This document shows, piece by piece, positions 11,089 through 23,270 of a DNA stretch of 64,000 nt. The translations under genes and the position numbers were made by a program. The stretch is taken from positions 51,794-115,793 of the forward strand of contig WTPW01000162.1 in NCBI GenBank assembly GCA_009809945.1, read 5' to 3'. The first letter of the stretch is position 1, and every line of letters starts with the position of its first letter. The notes below the pieces were generated by a model. The model worked only from the letters and a program-made list of their open reading frames with translations. It was not told the DNA's origin and did no database searches. This stretch comes from Gigaspora margarita (Eukaryota > Glomeromycota > Glomeromycetes > Diversisporales > Gigasporaceae).

Positions 11089-11762
11089 TGTTACAAGCGT
11101 TATAGCCTTCTCAATATAACACCTGCAACATAACACACAGTGACAGGGATCTTATAAGGGTCAGAGAAGATATGAAGCAGTGTGCAAGTGGAATGTTACT
11201 TCACTATAGCAGTTCAGTATATTTATTTATCAAAGAGCAAGAGAGTATTTATTTGGCAAAGATATATTTTATTTATTTATGATATAATATTCAAGATAGA
11301 TAACTATTTCTAGACATTAGAGAGAGGAGAGGAGAATCTGAGTCTAAGCTTAAAGCTAATGTAGAGGAAAGCAGAACCTAGGGCTTATATATCTTTTCAT
11401 CATTAGCAGTAGAAATGGTAGAAATGGTAGAAATAGTAGAAATAGTAAAAATGGTTAAAATGGTAAAAATGGTAGAAATGGTAGAAATGGTAGAAATAGT
11501 AGAAATGGTAGAAATAGTAGAAATGGTAGCAATAGTAGAAATGGTAGAAATAGTAGAAATGGTAGAAATGGTAGAAATAGTAGAAACGATAGAAATGGTA
11601 AAAATGGTAGAAATGGTAGAAATAGTAGAAATGGAACCATTTCATTTGTTCAACTATTTAACTATTTATAATAACAATAATATAACAATAATAATATAAT
11701 AAAATTAACTATGACAATAAAAATTAAAATAAGAAAATAATATTAAAACTCATTCTATAACA
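11089..11762 (-). mobile_element. Probable solo LTR of a Ty3/gypsy element
   Basis: 674 bp bounded by TGTTA...TAACA and flanked by CTAT (11085-11088 and 11763-11766). Read on the minus strand it resembles the LTR at 59887-61385: both begin TGTTATAGAA, continue through ATTATTTT-type AT-rich sequence, then a 9-bp minisatellite, then CTCTTGCT(C/T)(T/A)TGAT, ATCCCTGT and a GAGAAGGC-like block near the 3' end. A TATATAAGCC promoter-like stretch lies at 11380-11390 (minus strand). No internal retroelement sequence adjoins it, so it is read as a solo LTR left by recombination. Confidence 0.6.
11405..11635. repeat. 9-bp minisatellite, unit GTAGAAATG
   Basis: About 25 copies of a 9-base unit GTAGAAATG / GTAGAAATA with few variants. 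It lies inside the putative solo LTR. Any open frame here (Met-Val-Glu repeats or Phe-Tyr-His repeats) is a by-product of the 9-base period and is not called as a gene. Confidence 0.95.
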
Positions 11763-11766
11763 CTAT

Positions 11767-12812
11767 TAAAACTCTTTTTACTATATACACTATATTTACT
11801 CTAAATTACAATACTGCACTACTAAAAAAAATCTGAACTGCTTGAAAGGGTTCTATAGTCAAACCTATCTAAGTGCATATGTTTTGCATTATTTCATAAT
11901 TTAGATCAATTTCAAATTAATCTAAATTATTTAACTAATATAACTTTGTTTCTCATTTAATGAAAATTAAAAAAATAACTATATATAGTTCAATTGATCT
12001 TATACAATATTAAGCAAAACATCCTTTAGTTTTATATTTATCAATAATTAACAATACAGTATTCTTAAGAATTTAAGATTTAATTTGAAATCTTGAAATC
12101 AGAAAATAAAATAGAAGTTATCTGGAAATAAAAGAACTAAATTTATTATTATATAAATAAGGCTATGTACAAATAAAAATTAATATGTTGCTAATTTAAT
12201 TTTTTTGAGAATTTATAGTATTTAAAGATTTACTAAATATTATACTGTAGATATATGTTATAGGCAAATTTTAACTATTTGTAATTAAATATTTTTTTTA
12301 CAGGAAACACAGGTGAATTAGGTCTCTATCATTTTTCTAACAACCACTTCTCAAAATATAGAATCTCAACTAAAATTGACCAGAATAAACCCTAATTCTA
12401 ATCTAATACAGGCTAAATTGTTGGGATTTTGACATTGTCAGGAAATGGTTGTTGGGAAAATAATTGGAACTGGAGTAAATTCTATTAAAAACAAATTATA
12501 GTATCCAGGGGTACCAAAAAATTAAATTGCAATTAATTGCAATTAATTGTATTAATTGCAAATTTTGCTTACACTATAAATTTTGCTACATATTGCTATG
12601 ATATGTATTTTGAATTTAAAATGTTCCATGTATTATATATTTTAATGTAATTGCTAAAAAGGTTCTTTATATTTTTATACATGTAATTATAAATAAAAAA
12701 AGTTGATTAATTCAAATACATTACTACAATAAATTGCTATGTTACAATTATGACAAAAACTAGATAATGGACCCATTGGGTTTAATATAAATAATTTTCT
12801 ATTTTTTATTTA
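11767..12812. other. AT-rich spacer
   Basis: No gene seen. At 11852-11880 there is one end-like sequence (TAGTCAAACCTATCTAAGTG) similar to the TA-flanked MITE at 26461-26649, without an evident partner end. At 12521-12560 there is a short GCAATTAATT repeat. Confidence 0.5.
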
Positions 12813-13047
12813 GAGTGTCCAGTGGGCTGCGGTAGCAGAATCTGCGCAGAATTCTGCTTTTGGCACTGCTCAAGCAGAAAAATCTGCTAAGCAGAATCTA
12901 CAAAACTTTAGCACCTTCCTAAATAAGTTACAATAAAATTTTTATATATTAAAAATTTAAAGTACTATTTATATATTACCACAGAATTCACAAACACAGT
13001 AATTGCAGCAGAATTTGGCAGTTAGAGCTGCAGTCCCCTGGACACTC
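12813..13047. mobile_element. MITE with TA target duplication
   Basis: 235 bp element. The left end GAGTGTCCAGTGGGCTGC and the inverse of the right end GAGTGTCCAGGGGACTGC match, flanked by TA at 12811-12812 and 13048-13049. The subterminal region is rich in GCAGAATCTGC-type palindromes. Non-coding; fits a Tc1/mariner-type MITE. Confidence 0.85.
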
Positions 13048-13074
13048 TACATTCTATTTTATTTCATTCTGTTT

Positions 13075-13400
13075 TCTATTTATATTATTAAATTTTTATT
13101 ATACTACAAATATATTTGTTTATATTATTATTAATTATTAATTCATATAAAAAGAAAACAAAATAAATCTTTTGAATTAAACAAACCTTTTTCATTTTTT
13201 TATCGTTATTAATTTCTTAATATGGAATGATACAACTTTTTCGCTCTGAAATCTTTGATCAAATATTAAAAACGCTTATTCGTCAAAGGAAAAAATTTCT
13301 TTAATAGATCAAAATAAATATAATTAATGTTATACTGTACTTAAAATCCAAGCGATTCATTTAAATATTGAATAATCATAGTAAAAATTGCAATTAATTG
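13075..13400. repeat. Dispersed AT-rich repeat, copy 2
   Basis: Second copy of the repeat at 6131-6470, same orientation, with the shared blocks ATTATACTACAAATATAT, GAATGATACAACTT, GAAATCTTTGATCAAAT and AATCCAAGCGATTCA. A TTGCAATTAATTGATTAATTG stretch follows to 13415. Confidence 0.7.
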
Positions 13401-13947
13401 ATTAATTGTAGCTGCGCCATCAATAAAATTGGTTCTACAGTCAAGTATTCAGTAGGCCTGATCTAAATTATTTTTTAAATAAAATAATTTCACCAAACAT
13501 TTTGACATTACTAATTTGTTTATATGAATTCTACAAAATAATTATACTAAGAATTTAAATGGTTTATTAAAAATTTTGACAATTAAGAAAATTGATTTTG
13601 CTATTTAGAAAAATTGATTTCGACAGACTAAATGTCAAAATAATGTTTTATTAAGAGTAATTTAGATACTATACATGCATTTTATTAAATAAATAAAAAT
13701 TAGGTTAATATGAATTTTAGTTTATTATCTTTTACTATAGTTCTCAGTGGTTAGTTATCCTTGGTGGATTAAGGTCAATAACATATCAAGTACAACTACT
13801 TTAACAGTGACTGCAAAGATATAGAATATGAAAGGAGGTAATATTAGTATGTCTTAATCTTCATTGGGCCTTACTAGTTTTTTCGATAGTTTAAATAGCA
13901 CATGTTTATGAAAACAATACATGGGTGCCTTAAAGAAGAACTTGTAC

Positions 13948-14294
13948 CTATAAAATTTTCATAAAGGCTGAGCCTGGTTTGTCATTACCTGAGAATAACA
14001 AACAAATGTTGGCTTTTAGTTTCCATGCATTTTCTATTAAAAGATCTCTTTGTGGGATTATAATGAATATCACCTCACAAACATTTTGCAAAATCACATC
14101 GCCTGTTAAAAAAAATTCAAATTTAATAAAACTCCATAAATTAAAGATAAATAAATATACCAACTATGTGTATTAGCATATAGTTTTGCAAATGACTAAC
14201 ACCAACCCATTTGACTAGACGCAAAACAAACATTTTCGCATTTAGAAGATATGCAAAGATCACGACCTTGTGCGTATTGACTAAGATAATTCAT
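13948..14294 (-). CDS. Possible two-exon small gene, 82 residues, unknown function
   Basis: On the minus strand an ATG at 14294 opens a frame (MNYLSQYAQGRDLCISS...) that stops after about 32 codons. A GTTAGT donor at 14200 and a TTTTTTAACAG acceptor ending at 14103 would remove a 98-base AT-rich intron. This joins ...SSQMGWC to DVILQNVCEVIFIIIPQRD... without a frame break and ends at TAG 13948. The product would be 82 residues with five to six cysteines in the first third (LCISSKCENVCF) and no signal peptide or membrane segment. Intron placement is inferred from splice consensus and the clean phase. It could equally be the last two exons of a longer gene or a fragment. I do not recognise the family. 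Confidence 0.4.
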
Positions 14295-14299
14295 AAAGG

Positions 14300-15441
14300 A
14301 ACATTCTAATTTTTTTTTATGTAATTTCTTTTTTTTCTTTTTTTTAAAAAAAAAAATCAGAAAAAAAAAGCGATGATAAACTTAACTTCTTCAATGAAAT
14401 CAACATGTCCTATTTATGTAAATATAATTAAATAAAGTTTCAATTAATATAGTTATATTATTAATAATCAATATAATTATCTAGTGTATCAAATAAGTGA
14501 GCTTAGATTTTGTGTCTTGTAAAATAAGGGTCATTGGCATACTTTTGATACTAATACCTCTATCTCTTTCTAATGTATGAATGTCCATATAATGTTCTTG
14601 TACATTCAAGATCATAGTTATAACGGTACTAAAACCAATTTGACCTGTAATTTTAACAAGTTAATAAATGTATTTGAGTAAAATGAACAAACACAAAAAT
14701 GATTCAGAGCAAGATCGAATACAATCTTGAAAAGCTTAATTCCTAAGATCATAGTAATAATAGCACTAACATTCTGTCAACTTGATTTTAGAAGTCTTTC
14801 TGAAGCTAAGTTGTAAAAAAAATTACTACTCTATGACTTGTTCAGTAAGTAGTATGAAGATTCGTAGATTTTACTATAGTTAGGCTTGGAGGCAATGGTA
14901 AACTTTGAGCTTGGCATCCTTTTCCATTTGCATATCTAATACTTTCCCAAATTTTTGTTTTTAATAGGTTGAACCCTGTAGAATACCGTTATTTAGAGAC
15001 TTTTTTTAATATCGATTGACTGTTATGTAGTTCGATTAAGAGCGAATAAAATTTTTTTGAAAATTTCATAGTAAATTACCAAAATGTGATCTATATTTTT
15101 ACTATAATCGGACACTCATATATATGAACATGTGACATATTCCCTGACTGTTATGAGAATTTATTGTTGATAAAAGTAAGTTTTGTACTAATTAAGTATT
15201 TGCTATATAAATAGTATAGTTCAAAATATGTTATAATTGATATTAAATTGTCATTTTTTTTAGAGTGTTTTGAAACTTTACTATATTAGGTAAATCGCAT
15301 AAATCTAATTTATAGACTTTTTTAATAATTAGTTTATAAAATTATGTTTTAGTATTAATGCATTCTTTTCTTTTCTTTACTTGGGAAACTTATTTATTTA
15401 TCATTTTTTAGATTTTTTAAATATACTTTAAATTTTTAAGA
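14300..15441. other. AT-rich spacer
   Basis: Contains poly-A/T runs (14330-14370) and scattered low-complexity sequence. No gene, RNA or clear terminal repeat seen. Confidence 0.5.
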
Positions 15442-15445
15442 TTAA

Positions 15446-15607
15446 GGGTAGGATCTTTGTTTACATGTTTTTTTCATGCAATGTGCAAACAAATATGCAT
15501 GTATAACTAAATACGTAAATACAATTGGTTAATTTTGCAGATTTTTACTTTTTAATTGGTTTATTTTTATGCAATGTGCAAACAAATAGTAAACAAAGAT
15601 CCTACCC
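15446..15607. mobile_element. MITE with TTAA target duplication (piggyBac-like)
   Basis: 162 bp element with 19-base perfect terminal inverted repeats (GGGTAGGATCTTTGTTTAC), flanked by TTAA at 15442-15445 and 15608-15611. Inside, ATGCAATGTGCAAACAAAT occurs twice in direct orientation. The TTAA target site is typical of piggyBac-type elements. Confidence 0.88.
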
Positions 15608-15944
15608 TTAAATATGAAATTTAGGGGTGTGATTTGCTTATATTGGTTAGTTTGTAGTACTGTTTCAAAGTGTGAGCACAATGCTATTCCTATTTGAAAT
15701 TGTAAAAATTTGTTTAGAGTTGTTAAAGTAGATTATATATATATTCATACAGTAGGAATATTTTACTATAGTGATATGTTGCATATGTATATGTTGAAGT
15801 TTTTGTTATTTATTTATAATAGAATCCAAAAGAATATGAAGAATGTTTGTAATTCTATTAATAATATATTTTAAAAATTTGTTATAATAAATTGTTTAAT
15901 ATGTAATAATGTAGTTAGCATTTTTATATAAATAGGGTTTAATT

Positions 15945-16484
15945 TTTTTTTTTTAGCAGCAATCCTGTCTTTGTTTATTGAAAATATATATATATTACAA
16001 AACTACACTGATCAGTATGTATTTGCACTATATTTACGTATTTTTCCCTAACAAAGGCTCACCCGATCTAAGACCCAGATGCGACCTGCATACCAATACA
16101 ATGCTTCCTTCAGGGTTCTTAACTTGCTAAGAACTTAGCATGTTTCTACCTCCCTTAGTACTCCGCAAGCTATTGGACACCTTGTCAAGATTGCTAACTT
16201 TTCCTTAATCTTCCTTACCTTGCCTCTAGGACAAGGAGCATTTAGATCCCTTCCTGCATGAACAAATAATATTCAAGAAATGAAATAAAAGGGGAGAGAA
16301 AAAAGAAAGGGGGTAATACTACAGAACCTAAGCGATAACCAAAGACGAACAAATATAAAAAGAGAAAAGATAAGAAAGACAAAGAAAAGAAAACAAACTT
16401 GATGAAGTTTGTAAAACTAATTTAAAAATTATATAGCCTGTATAAAGTAATTAACTTTATCTAAGAACTATATTTACATAAAAG

Positions 16485-16517
<33 letters not shown>

Positions 16518-16705
16518 AGAAAAATGATGCCTAAAGAAAGAAAGTTCTAGAAAGAAATTTTGTTTCATGATTTTCCTCCAATCTACCTCACGTGTTATTC
16601 ATTGTTTATTTCGGAAATCCAAAATGCACTCGTGACTTCATTCCGATTAGGTAGGCACCTTCCTAGTTTGGCTGAAGTAAACATTGCTGATCATTTGAAG
16701 GGGGT
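15945..16705 (-). mobile_element. 5'-truncated poly(A) non-LTR element
   Basis: On the minus strand this 761 bp insert ends in AATAAACAAAGACAGGATTG followed by poly(A). It is flanked by a perfect 16-base target duplication TAAATAGGGTTTAATT (15929-15944 and 16706-16721). It is related to the copies at 21984-23113 and 23271-24575, sharing a TCACGAGTG block, TTTCTTTCTAGAAC and the 3' CAGGATTGCTG. An A/T run of about 30 bases lies inside at 16485-16515. It sits just 5' of the decayed gene at 16765. Confidence 0.85.
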
Positions 16706-17043
16706 TAAATAGGGTTTAATTAGTTTGAAAAGTATATTAATTTTAATTAGTTTGAAGAGTATATTAATTTTAATTTGATAGTTGTGCCATGTTTTGCTAC
16801 TAAAGTTGTAAAAGTTAGTCAAGCCTGACTATATATAAAAGATAAAAATAATTCAATAGTAGTATGGGCTGTTGGAAATTACCCTATTGAGCAAGAAACT
16901 AATAGTATAGTTATGATTATGTTTGTGCTAATAGATTCTAATAAAAGAGATCCTGATAGTCAGATGGTTTTTGAAAAAGATCATTATAATGTAGTTAGTA
17001 AAAAAATTATTCTGAGATTTATCGAGGTATCAAAAGAGTAAAA

Positions 17044-17107
17044 GTATGATTAATATAATTTGTATGAAGTTTTTAACAATATTGTTTATTTCTATTACTA
17101 AATTTAG
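17044..17107 (+). other. Spliceosomal intron (64 bp) in the decayed gene
   Basis: GTATGA donor, TACTAA branch-like sequence 7-12 bases before a TTTAG acceptor, and both flanking frames match one protein family pattern. Confidence 0.65.
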
Positions 17108-17132
17108 ATAACAATTTCAACTTCGATTTGTG

Positions 17133-17902
17133 TAGGGTTCTCAATAGGCTGAGTTGGGCCAGGTTTATAAACCCAGGCCTGGTCCGTAGAATTATAACCC
17201 TAGCCCAAGCCCAGCACAATTCATCACGGATTTGAAATATAAGCCCAAACCCAGCCTGAGCTTAGCCCAGCCCAACCCAACCCAACCCAAGCCTGGCCCA
17301 ACCCAAGCCCACCCAACCCAAGTCTGGCCCAACCCAAGCCCAGCCCAACAAGCTCATAATTTGCAAGTAGTATTACTAATTAATTAATCATTAACAATTA
17401 ATTAGTTGTCCAATAAAATTATCATTTATTAGTTGGCAACTTGACAACTAATCAATTTTTGATTTAGAACACTAAGATAATTATATTTTTCAAATAACTT
17501 AATTATTAAAATATATATTTTTGAATCTATTATATTATATTATACTAAAAATTACAAACTTTACCAAATTAACTAGAATATTATTTGGTTAATTTTTATT
17601 AGGTATTTCAGGAATTATAAAATAGCTAACTAAATTAAAAAAACTATATATTACTATAGTTCAAAAGAAATAAAATTTTAACATCTACAATAGGCCTGTA
17701 ACTAGTAGAAATTATATATTTTTAATGGGTATTGCCAGGTTTTATCGGGCCTCTTTATAAAACCCAGGCCTGGCCTATTATTTTACAAGCCCAACCCAAG
17801 CCTGGCCCAATTAATCACGGGTTTAAAATTTGGGCCCAAGCCTGGCCCAGGCCTGGCCCAACCCATAAATTCTCAGGTTTGGCCTAACCATTGAGAACCC
17901 TA
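17133..17902. mobile_element. hAT-type MITE inserted in an exon
   Basis: 770 bp, terminal inverted repeats TAGGGTTCTCAAT(A/G)G, flanked by 8-base duplications GATTTGTG (17125-17132) and GATCTGTG (17903-17910), one mismatch. Both subterminal regions are arrays of AGCCCAACCCA / GGGCCAGGC. The interior is AT-rich and non-coding. 8-base duplications and TAGGGTTC-like ends fit hAT. Confidence 0.88.
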
Positions 17903-18716
17903 GATCTGTGTTAGTATTAATAAGATACCTGATTCAAATAATTGTCCAATGAGAGTTTCAGTAGTTGGTATCATTCAGAATAAGATTAAAACAGTTCCAA
18001 ATAATGAAAATGCTGTTGTTAAAGTTTTGGTCAATGATTATACTACTCAAAATGTTAATTTCATAGTTAATATTTTATTTCCATATTCTAATTCTCAGTT
18101 TATACATTTTAAAACATCTATTCATCCAACTGAGTCTTTACTTTTTGTTGTTGGTGAATTGGAAATTATTAAGAATAACATATATTTATACTAAAGACAT
18201 TAATTATGTCAAAACACATATAGAAGTTAAGAAGCAAGTGTTTGATTCTAATAGTCCTCAAACATCAACTATGTCATCTATATCAACTCGATCTAAGCTT
18301 TTAGCTACTTATCAAAGTATTGCTAAAAATCCTGAAAAAGTTCCTAAACCTTCGACTTCAGCAAATATAGTAATCTAGATGATTTTGAGTTAGATAAGTC
18401 TGAGGTTTTATTATCCAATTCCAGACCAGCAAAATGAGCAAAGAATATAAATGTAAATGAAATTGCAAAAAATTTGTTAGGTGTTAGCAATTTGGAATTT
18501 GCAGAGGTTAATAATTATGAGAATGAAGTACAGAAAGATTATGATACAACAAATGAATATTTTGATAGAACCCAAGATAGTGATATGAAAGATGAAGAAG
18601 AAAGTAGTGATAATAGTTTTTATACCAAAGATATTCATAATAAAAGTCACAGACATGGACATGGTTATGGTCATGGTTGTAGTCATAGAAATAAAGGTAA
18701 AGAATGTGAAGTTTAG

Positions 18717-21544
18717 ATATTAAAATCTAAATTTGTAAATATTTTAAGAAAAAACAGTAATTCAGATATTTAAATATATATATGTAATTAGTTTTATTAG
18801 TTTTAAAATTGAATCAATTATCTATATTGTGATTAATTATATAACCTATCAAGTAGTATTTTTAACATTAAAATATATATTTTTTAACATTGTGTGATTT
18901 AATAAACATTTGTTTAGGTTTTTTTATAAATTATAACAATGATAATTAATATATTCAAATATAAATCCTGTGTTATTTCTGAATTTATATTGATTCTGAA
19001 TTGATATGCATTACTTTTGAATCATAAAATGTTATGTGTCATTTTAGAATTGGTATTTACTTATTAACAAAAAAAAGAAAACATGAAAAAAATTTAGAAA
19101 TAATAATAATAATAGTAATAAAGTTAAAAAATCAAAAAATTAATAAATTATAAAAAAAAAGTGTGAATGAATCAATATATACTTATTTAAATATTTAATG
19201 CTAAAAAATTGTGTATATATATTCGAATATTTATGTGTTTTAACAGTATAATTAATAGTTTTTGCATTCCTTGCATAGAGTACACCCACGTTTGTTTTTT
19301 TGGCAATGTTAGGAATCTGATCAGGCAGTTTGTCTAATCTGATTCTAATAAGGAGTAAAATGTTTATTGCAAATTTTGTTTTTCCAAAAAAAACATAAAT
19401 TTACTTCTTTCTAGATTATTTTATGATCATTATTGTTTGACTTGTGAGTAGCGCAGATTATTTGTAAGATTTTTGATATAATAAACTTCTATTCCTAGAC
19501 TTATAAATTATCATATTAGAGTTGTTTTAAGAAATCAAAATTCACTAGTAATTAATTGATTAAGATATTTGCAAATACTTTACATTACTAGTCTTTTCTG
19601 TACAATTGTTAATGAAATAGCATTCTTACTAAAAACATTTATATGATACTTTCATAATATAAATGATGTAATATTATCTATTTTGTTTAATTACAGATTT
19701 TACAATTTTCATATCATTATTAAAATCAGAATTTGATTAGCAAATCGTAAATCAAAGAAAGAATCAAATAATCATACTTATTATATTATTAGTTTATCAA
19801 GTTACTAAATGAATTAATTAAATGAAGTTTGGTTATGTAAATTAATAAGATATATTATAAATACAATGTATATTGTATATTTTATAATTACGTTATGATA
19901 TACAGAGTATCTATGTATACCAGGAATGGAGTATGAAATACCTAGAGTATGGTTTACAGGCAAGTTAAGTGATGTTGGTAATTCTGGACATCTGATTTAA
20001 TAGTTGTTCTTTGATTATGTATGCCATACTTGCTAACATTTGTGCTTTTAAATTACTGTTTATTACAGTAGGGATTGAGGATATATCATATTACAGTATG
20101 TGTTCACAGTATTGATTTTTTTTTGTATATATTGATCTGCTGTTTATCATTGTGCTTTCTTGATTTAATATATTTATGTGTTAATATTGTAACTTGTTTT
20201 TTACTTGTTTTATTCTGGATTCTGTTTGGATTTTAATCATGTTTCAAGCCACTTAAGATTTTTAATTGTTATCCTTTAATATATCATTATCACCTTAAAA
20301 TCTATTATTATTGTTCTCGCATTACATAGGCTTAAAATTAATACCTTATTGATGCCCTCCATACATTGTTTCGTAAACTAACTCTTAAATTGATTGCATA
20401 ATTAATTAAACAAATTAAGTAATATCCTGACTCAGATCCAAGTGATCCATGACCTCACGTAATTTGTATGTTTATAAATATGAAATTGACACTGAACATA
20501 TATGCCTTGATCTGTTTGCAAATCAAAATTTGACTACTATAAACAGCCAATTAGTATATCCAGATAGTTACAATAGTCAAATTATGTATATATAAACAAA
20601 ATCTAATGGGCGTTTAGAAGAAATTATGTTAGATAATTCTATCTGCACATAATATTTGGCATTATGACATATTGACTTTCTCATTCCTGGTTTTGTACAA
20701 CTATATTGTACAGCTAATTATGAATAACTTTGGTAAGTTCAAGTATATTAGTTAGTAATTATAAAATCACATATGATATGACCTCATTTTTAGTAACTAA
20801 ACTTTTATAAATATCTCATAAAGGTAATTCAGTTTAAACATACAGATCAGTGAATAAATAAATTATATACTGTAAAAGATAATCATTGATATAAATAAAT
20901 ATATACAATTTATAATAAGTTGAAAACCCAGTTTATTTTTTGCAATATATGATGAAATTTTAATATAGATTACTGTTACAAGTTTATTTTTAAATGATGC
21001 ATTTGTTTTATATATTTCTTTATTTTGTGTATTACATATGAATGAACATATTTTGTATATTTAATTAATTACATATTTGTTTGTTTTGAATAACCCAATT
21101 TTTTTCGCCAAGAAACTTTTATGATGGTCTTTGACAATTGCTAATTATCAATTCATTAGTTCAGTAAAATATCTGAATTAAAAAATATAAAATTTATCAA
21201 ACACACAAAAATTAAATATATAAACTTAGATTAAATCAAGTTTAAAGATAATAAACAATGCAAAATCTTATATATTTTCTTAAATTTATGAAGTAAAAAT
21301 TAAACAGTACAATGTACTATACGTACTTCATACTGTTTGTATGTATAGTACATACACATACGCACGTATGTACAGTACATACACATATATATGTATGTAC
21401 TGTACAATGTACTATAAAATTTGTTGACAAAAATTTTATCCAAATATATATATAAATAGTTAGTACACCCTCTAAAATTGGCTAAAATTTACAAGAAAAC
21501 CCCTGCTTTCAGTAATCAATTCCAAATATATAAATTTATTGACA
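18717..21544. other. Long AT-rich spacer
   Basis: About 2.8 kb without a convincing gene. Noted: a palindromic GTAC-rich cluster at 21305-21415 (TGTACAGTACAT repeated, able to form hairpins), and a 35-base stretch at 20680-20715 (TTCCTGGTTTTGTACAACTA) resembling parts of 49935-49970 and, inverted, 46145-46190. Confidence 0.5.
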
Positions 21545-21983
21545 ACAAATTGTTTAAAAGTGTTAATTAATAAAAAGCCTTAAAATTTTTAAAAGAGTTT
21601 AATAAATAAATAAAAAGCCTTTAAAATTTTTAATAAATAAAAAACTTTTAAAATTTTTAATAAACAAATAAAAGCCTTTAAAATTTTAATAAACAAATAA
21701 GAAACTTTAAAATTTTTAATAAACAAATAAAAAACTTTAAGTTTTTAATAAAAAAAATAAAAAGCCTTTAAAATTTTAAATAAATAAAAAGCCTTTAAAT
21801 TTTTAATAAACAAATAAAAAGCCTTTAAAATTTTTAATAATAAATAAAAAACTTTTAAAATTTTAATAAACAAATAAAAAATTTTTAAACTTTTAATAAA
21901 TAATAAATAAAAAGCCTTTAAAGGTTTTAAAATTTTAATAAACAAATAAAAACTTTTAAAGTTTTTAATAAACAAATAAAAAG

Positions 21984-23113
21984 ATAAGAAAAATTCTAAA
22001 CCTACTCTTCCCAATGATCACTTGTACCAGATTTTCATACAAACGGAATAACAAACTACTGGAGCTAGATAAAGAAGCACTGCAAAAAAATAGTTTTTAT
22101 AAAGGTCAACTATACTATTAGAGACTTCTTTATATATTTGGCATGCAAGCCAGAAGCAACTATGGTAAGAATGAGTGAACAAGTAGGCAGTGCTTTAGTA
22201 AGCACAAAATTTTGGTAGAGAATTTTCTTCGTCGACAAAATTTTTTTGCAGTGGCTCAACAGGGAACAGTATTTTGGTTCTTCAAATACACTCCTTGAAA
22301 AATCTAAAGGACTTGGACCAAACACTCACAAATACCTACTACCATATTCTTGCTTGGAGTTTTTTTTTTCTGGAATTTTGAACAAAAAGTAGAAAATTCG
22401 GCGTACCTCCTCCAAAAGATCAGCATTGTTGTTCCTAACCTAATTGGAAAGAAGGCATGCAAGTGGATAAACAGGAACAGACGTGTAATGTATATAGCGC
22501 AGAGGAGTCAGCTGATCTTTGGAAACCAAATTCTAGAACTTTCTTTTTCTCACTATGTATATATAATATTTAGGTGAGGTGATTCCTTGTACAGTATTAT
22601 ATAATTTTTAAACTACAAGAATAGAATTTAGTTTTTTGGTTTTTTTCATTTCATTTTTTTTTTTGTCCTTTTTCTTTCGAAAATGTATGTCAGTACCATT
22701 ATTAGTATAGGTTTTTTCTTTGTTCCTCTCACTTTTATCATTTAGTTTTTTATTACTTGGTATTTCATGTAGAGTTTGAAGTTTTCCACATTTTTTCATT
22801 TTTCCTTTAAACTTTCTTGTTACTTTTTGTTTCTTGTATAGTTAAGTACAGATATAACCTACTATAGATGCTAGATGGGAGGGATTTGAAGAGAAATTCT
22901 ATATTCTTGGCAGTACTGTCATTAGAACATCTGATCTCTCAGGAGTTTTGGTGTGATAGGACGTATCTTGACACTCATAGAAGCAGCTGGATAATGTTAG
23001 GCTTATATATTAGATGTTCAACTTAGATGTTTTTTAATAGTTCTAGATAGCTTTAAAACTATTTCTATGTATTCCAGCTAAGCTCTAGTGAGTCCGTCAA
23101 AGAATAAAAAAAA
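21984..23113 (+). mobile_element. Poly(A) non-LTR element, copy A (about 1.13 kb)
   Basis: Inserted in the minisatellite with a 17-base target duplication AATAAACAAATAAAAAG (21967-21983 and 23114-23130) and an A-rich 3' end. Related to copy B (23271-24575): shared TACCTCCTCCAAAAGATCA, GTACAGTATTATATAATTTTTA and long pyrimidine tracts in the 3' third. No intact frame. Could be a short LINE lacking reverse transcriptase or a SINE-like derivative; no tRNA-like head seen. Confidence 0.8.
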
Positions 23114-23270
23114 AATAAACAAATAAAAAGCCTTTAAATTTTTTAACAAATAAATAAAAAGCTTTTAAAATTTTTAATAAACAAATAAAAAATTTTTAAA
23201 CTTTTAATAAATAATAAATAAATTAAAAGCCTTTAAAGGCTTTAAAATTTTTAATAAACAAATAAAAAAC

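Larger units (their letters stand above)
16765..18716 (+). pseudogene. Decayed OB-like family gene split by a hAT-type MITE
   Basis: The reading frame opens with IVVPCFATKVVKVSQA, then SIVVWAVGNYPIEQE and RDPDSQMVFEKDHY, to about 17043. A 64-base intron (GTATGA at 17044, TACTAA and TTTAG to 17107) is followed by ITISTSICVSINKIPDSN. That exon is cut by the 770 bp MITE at 17133-17902; removing the MITE and one duplication restores the phase exactly. The frame goes on with MRVSVVGIIQNKIK, ESLLFVVGELEII and SISTRSKLLATYQ, then an acidic tail and a His/Gly-rich end (HRHGHGYGHGCSH). Breaks: TGA near 16832, a frameshift near 17015, frameshifts near 18190 and 18375, and TGA near 18437. I recall similar proteins as an expanded family of unknown role in Rhizophagus; the strand-like segments suggest an OB fold. 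Confidence 0.65.

Noticed and set aside
11403..11699. Repetitive proteins on both strands (Met-Val-Glu or Phe-Tyr-His)
   Set aside because: Direct result of a 9-bp minisatellite, open in several frames on both strands.
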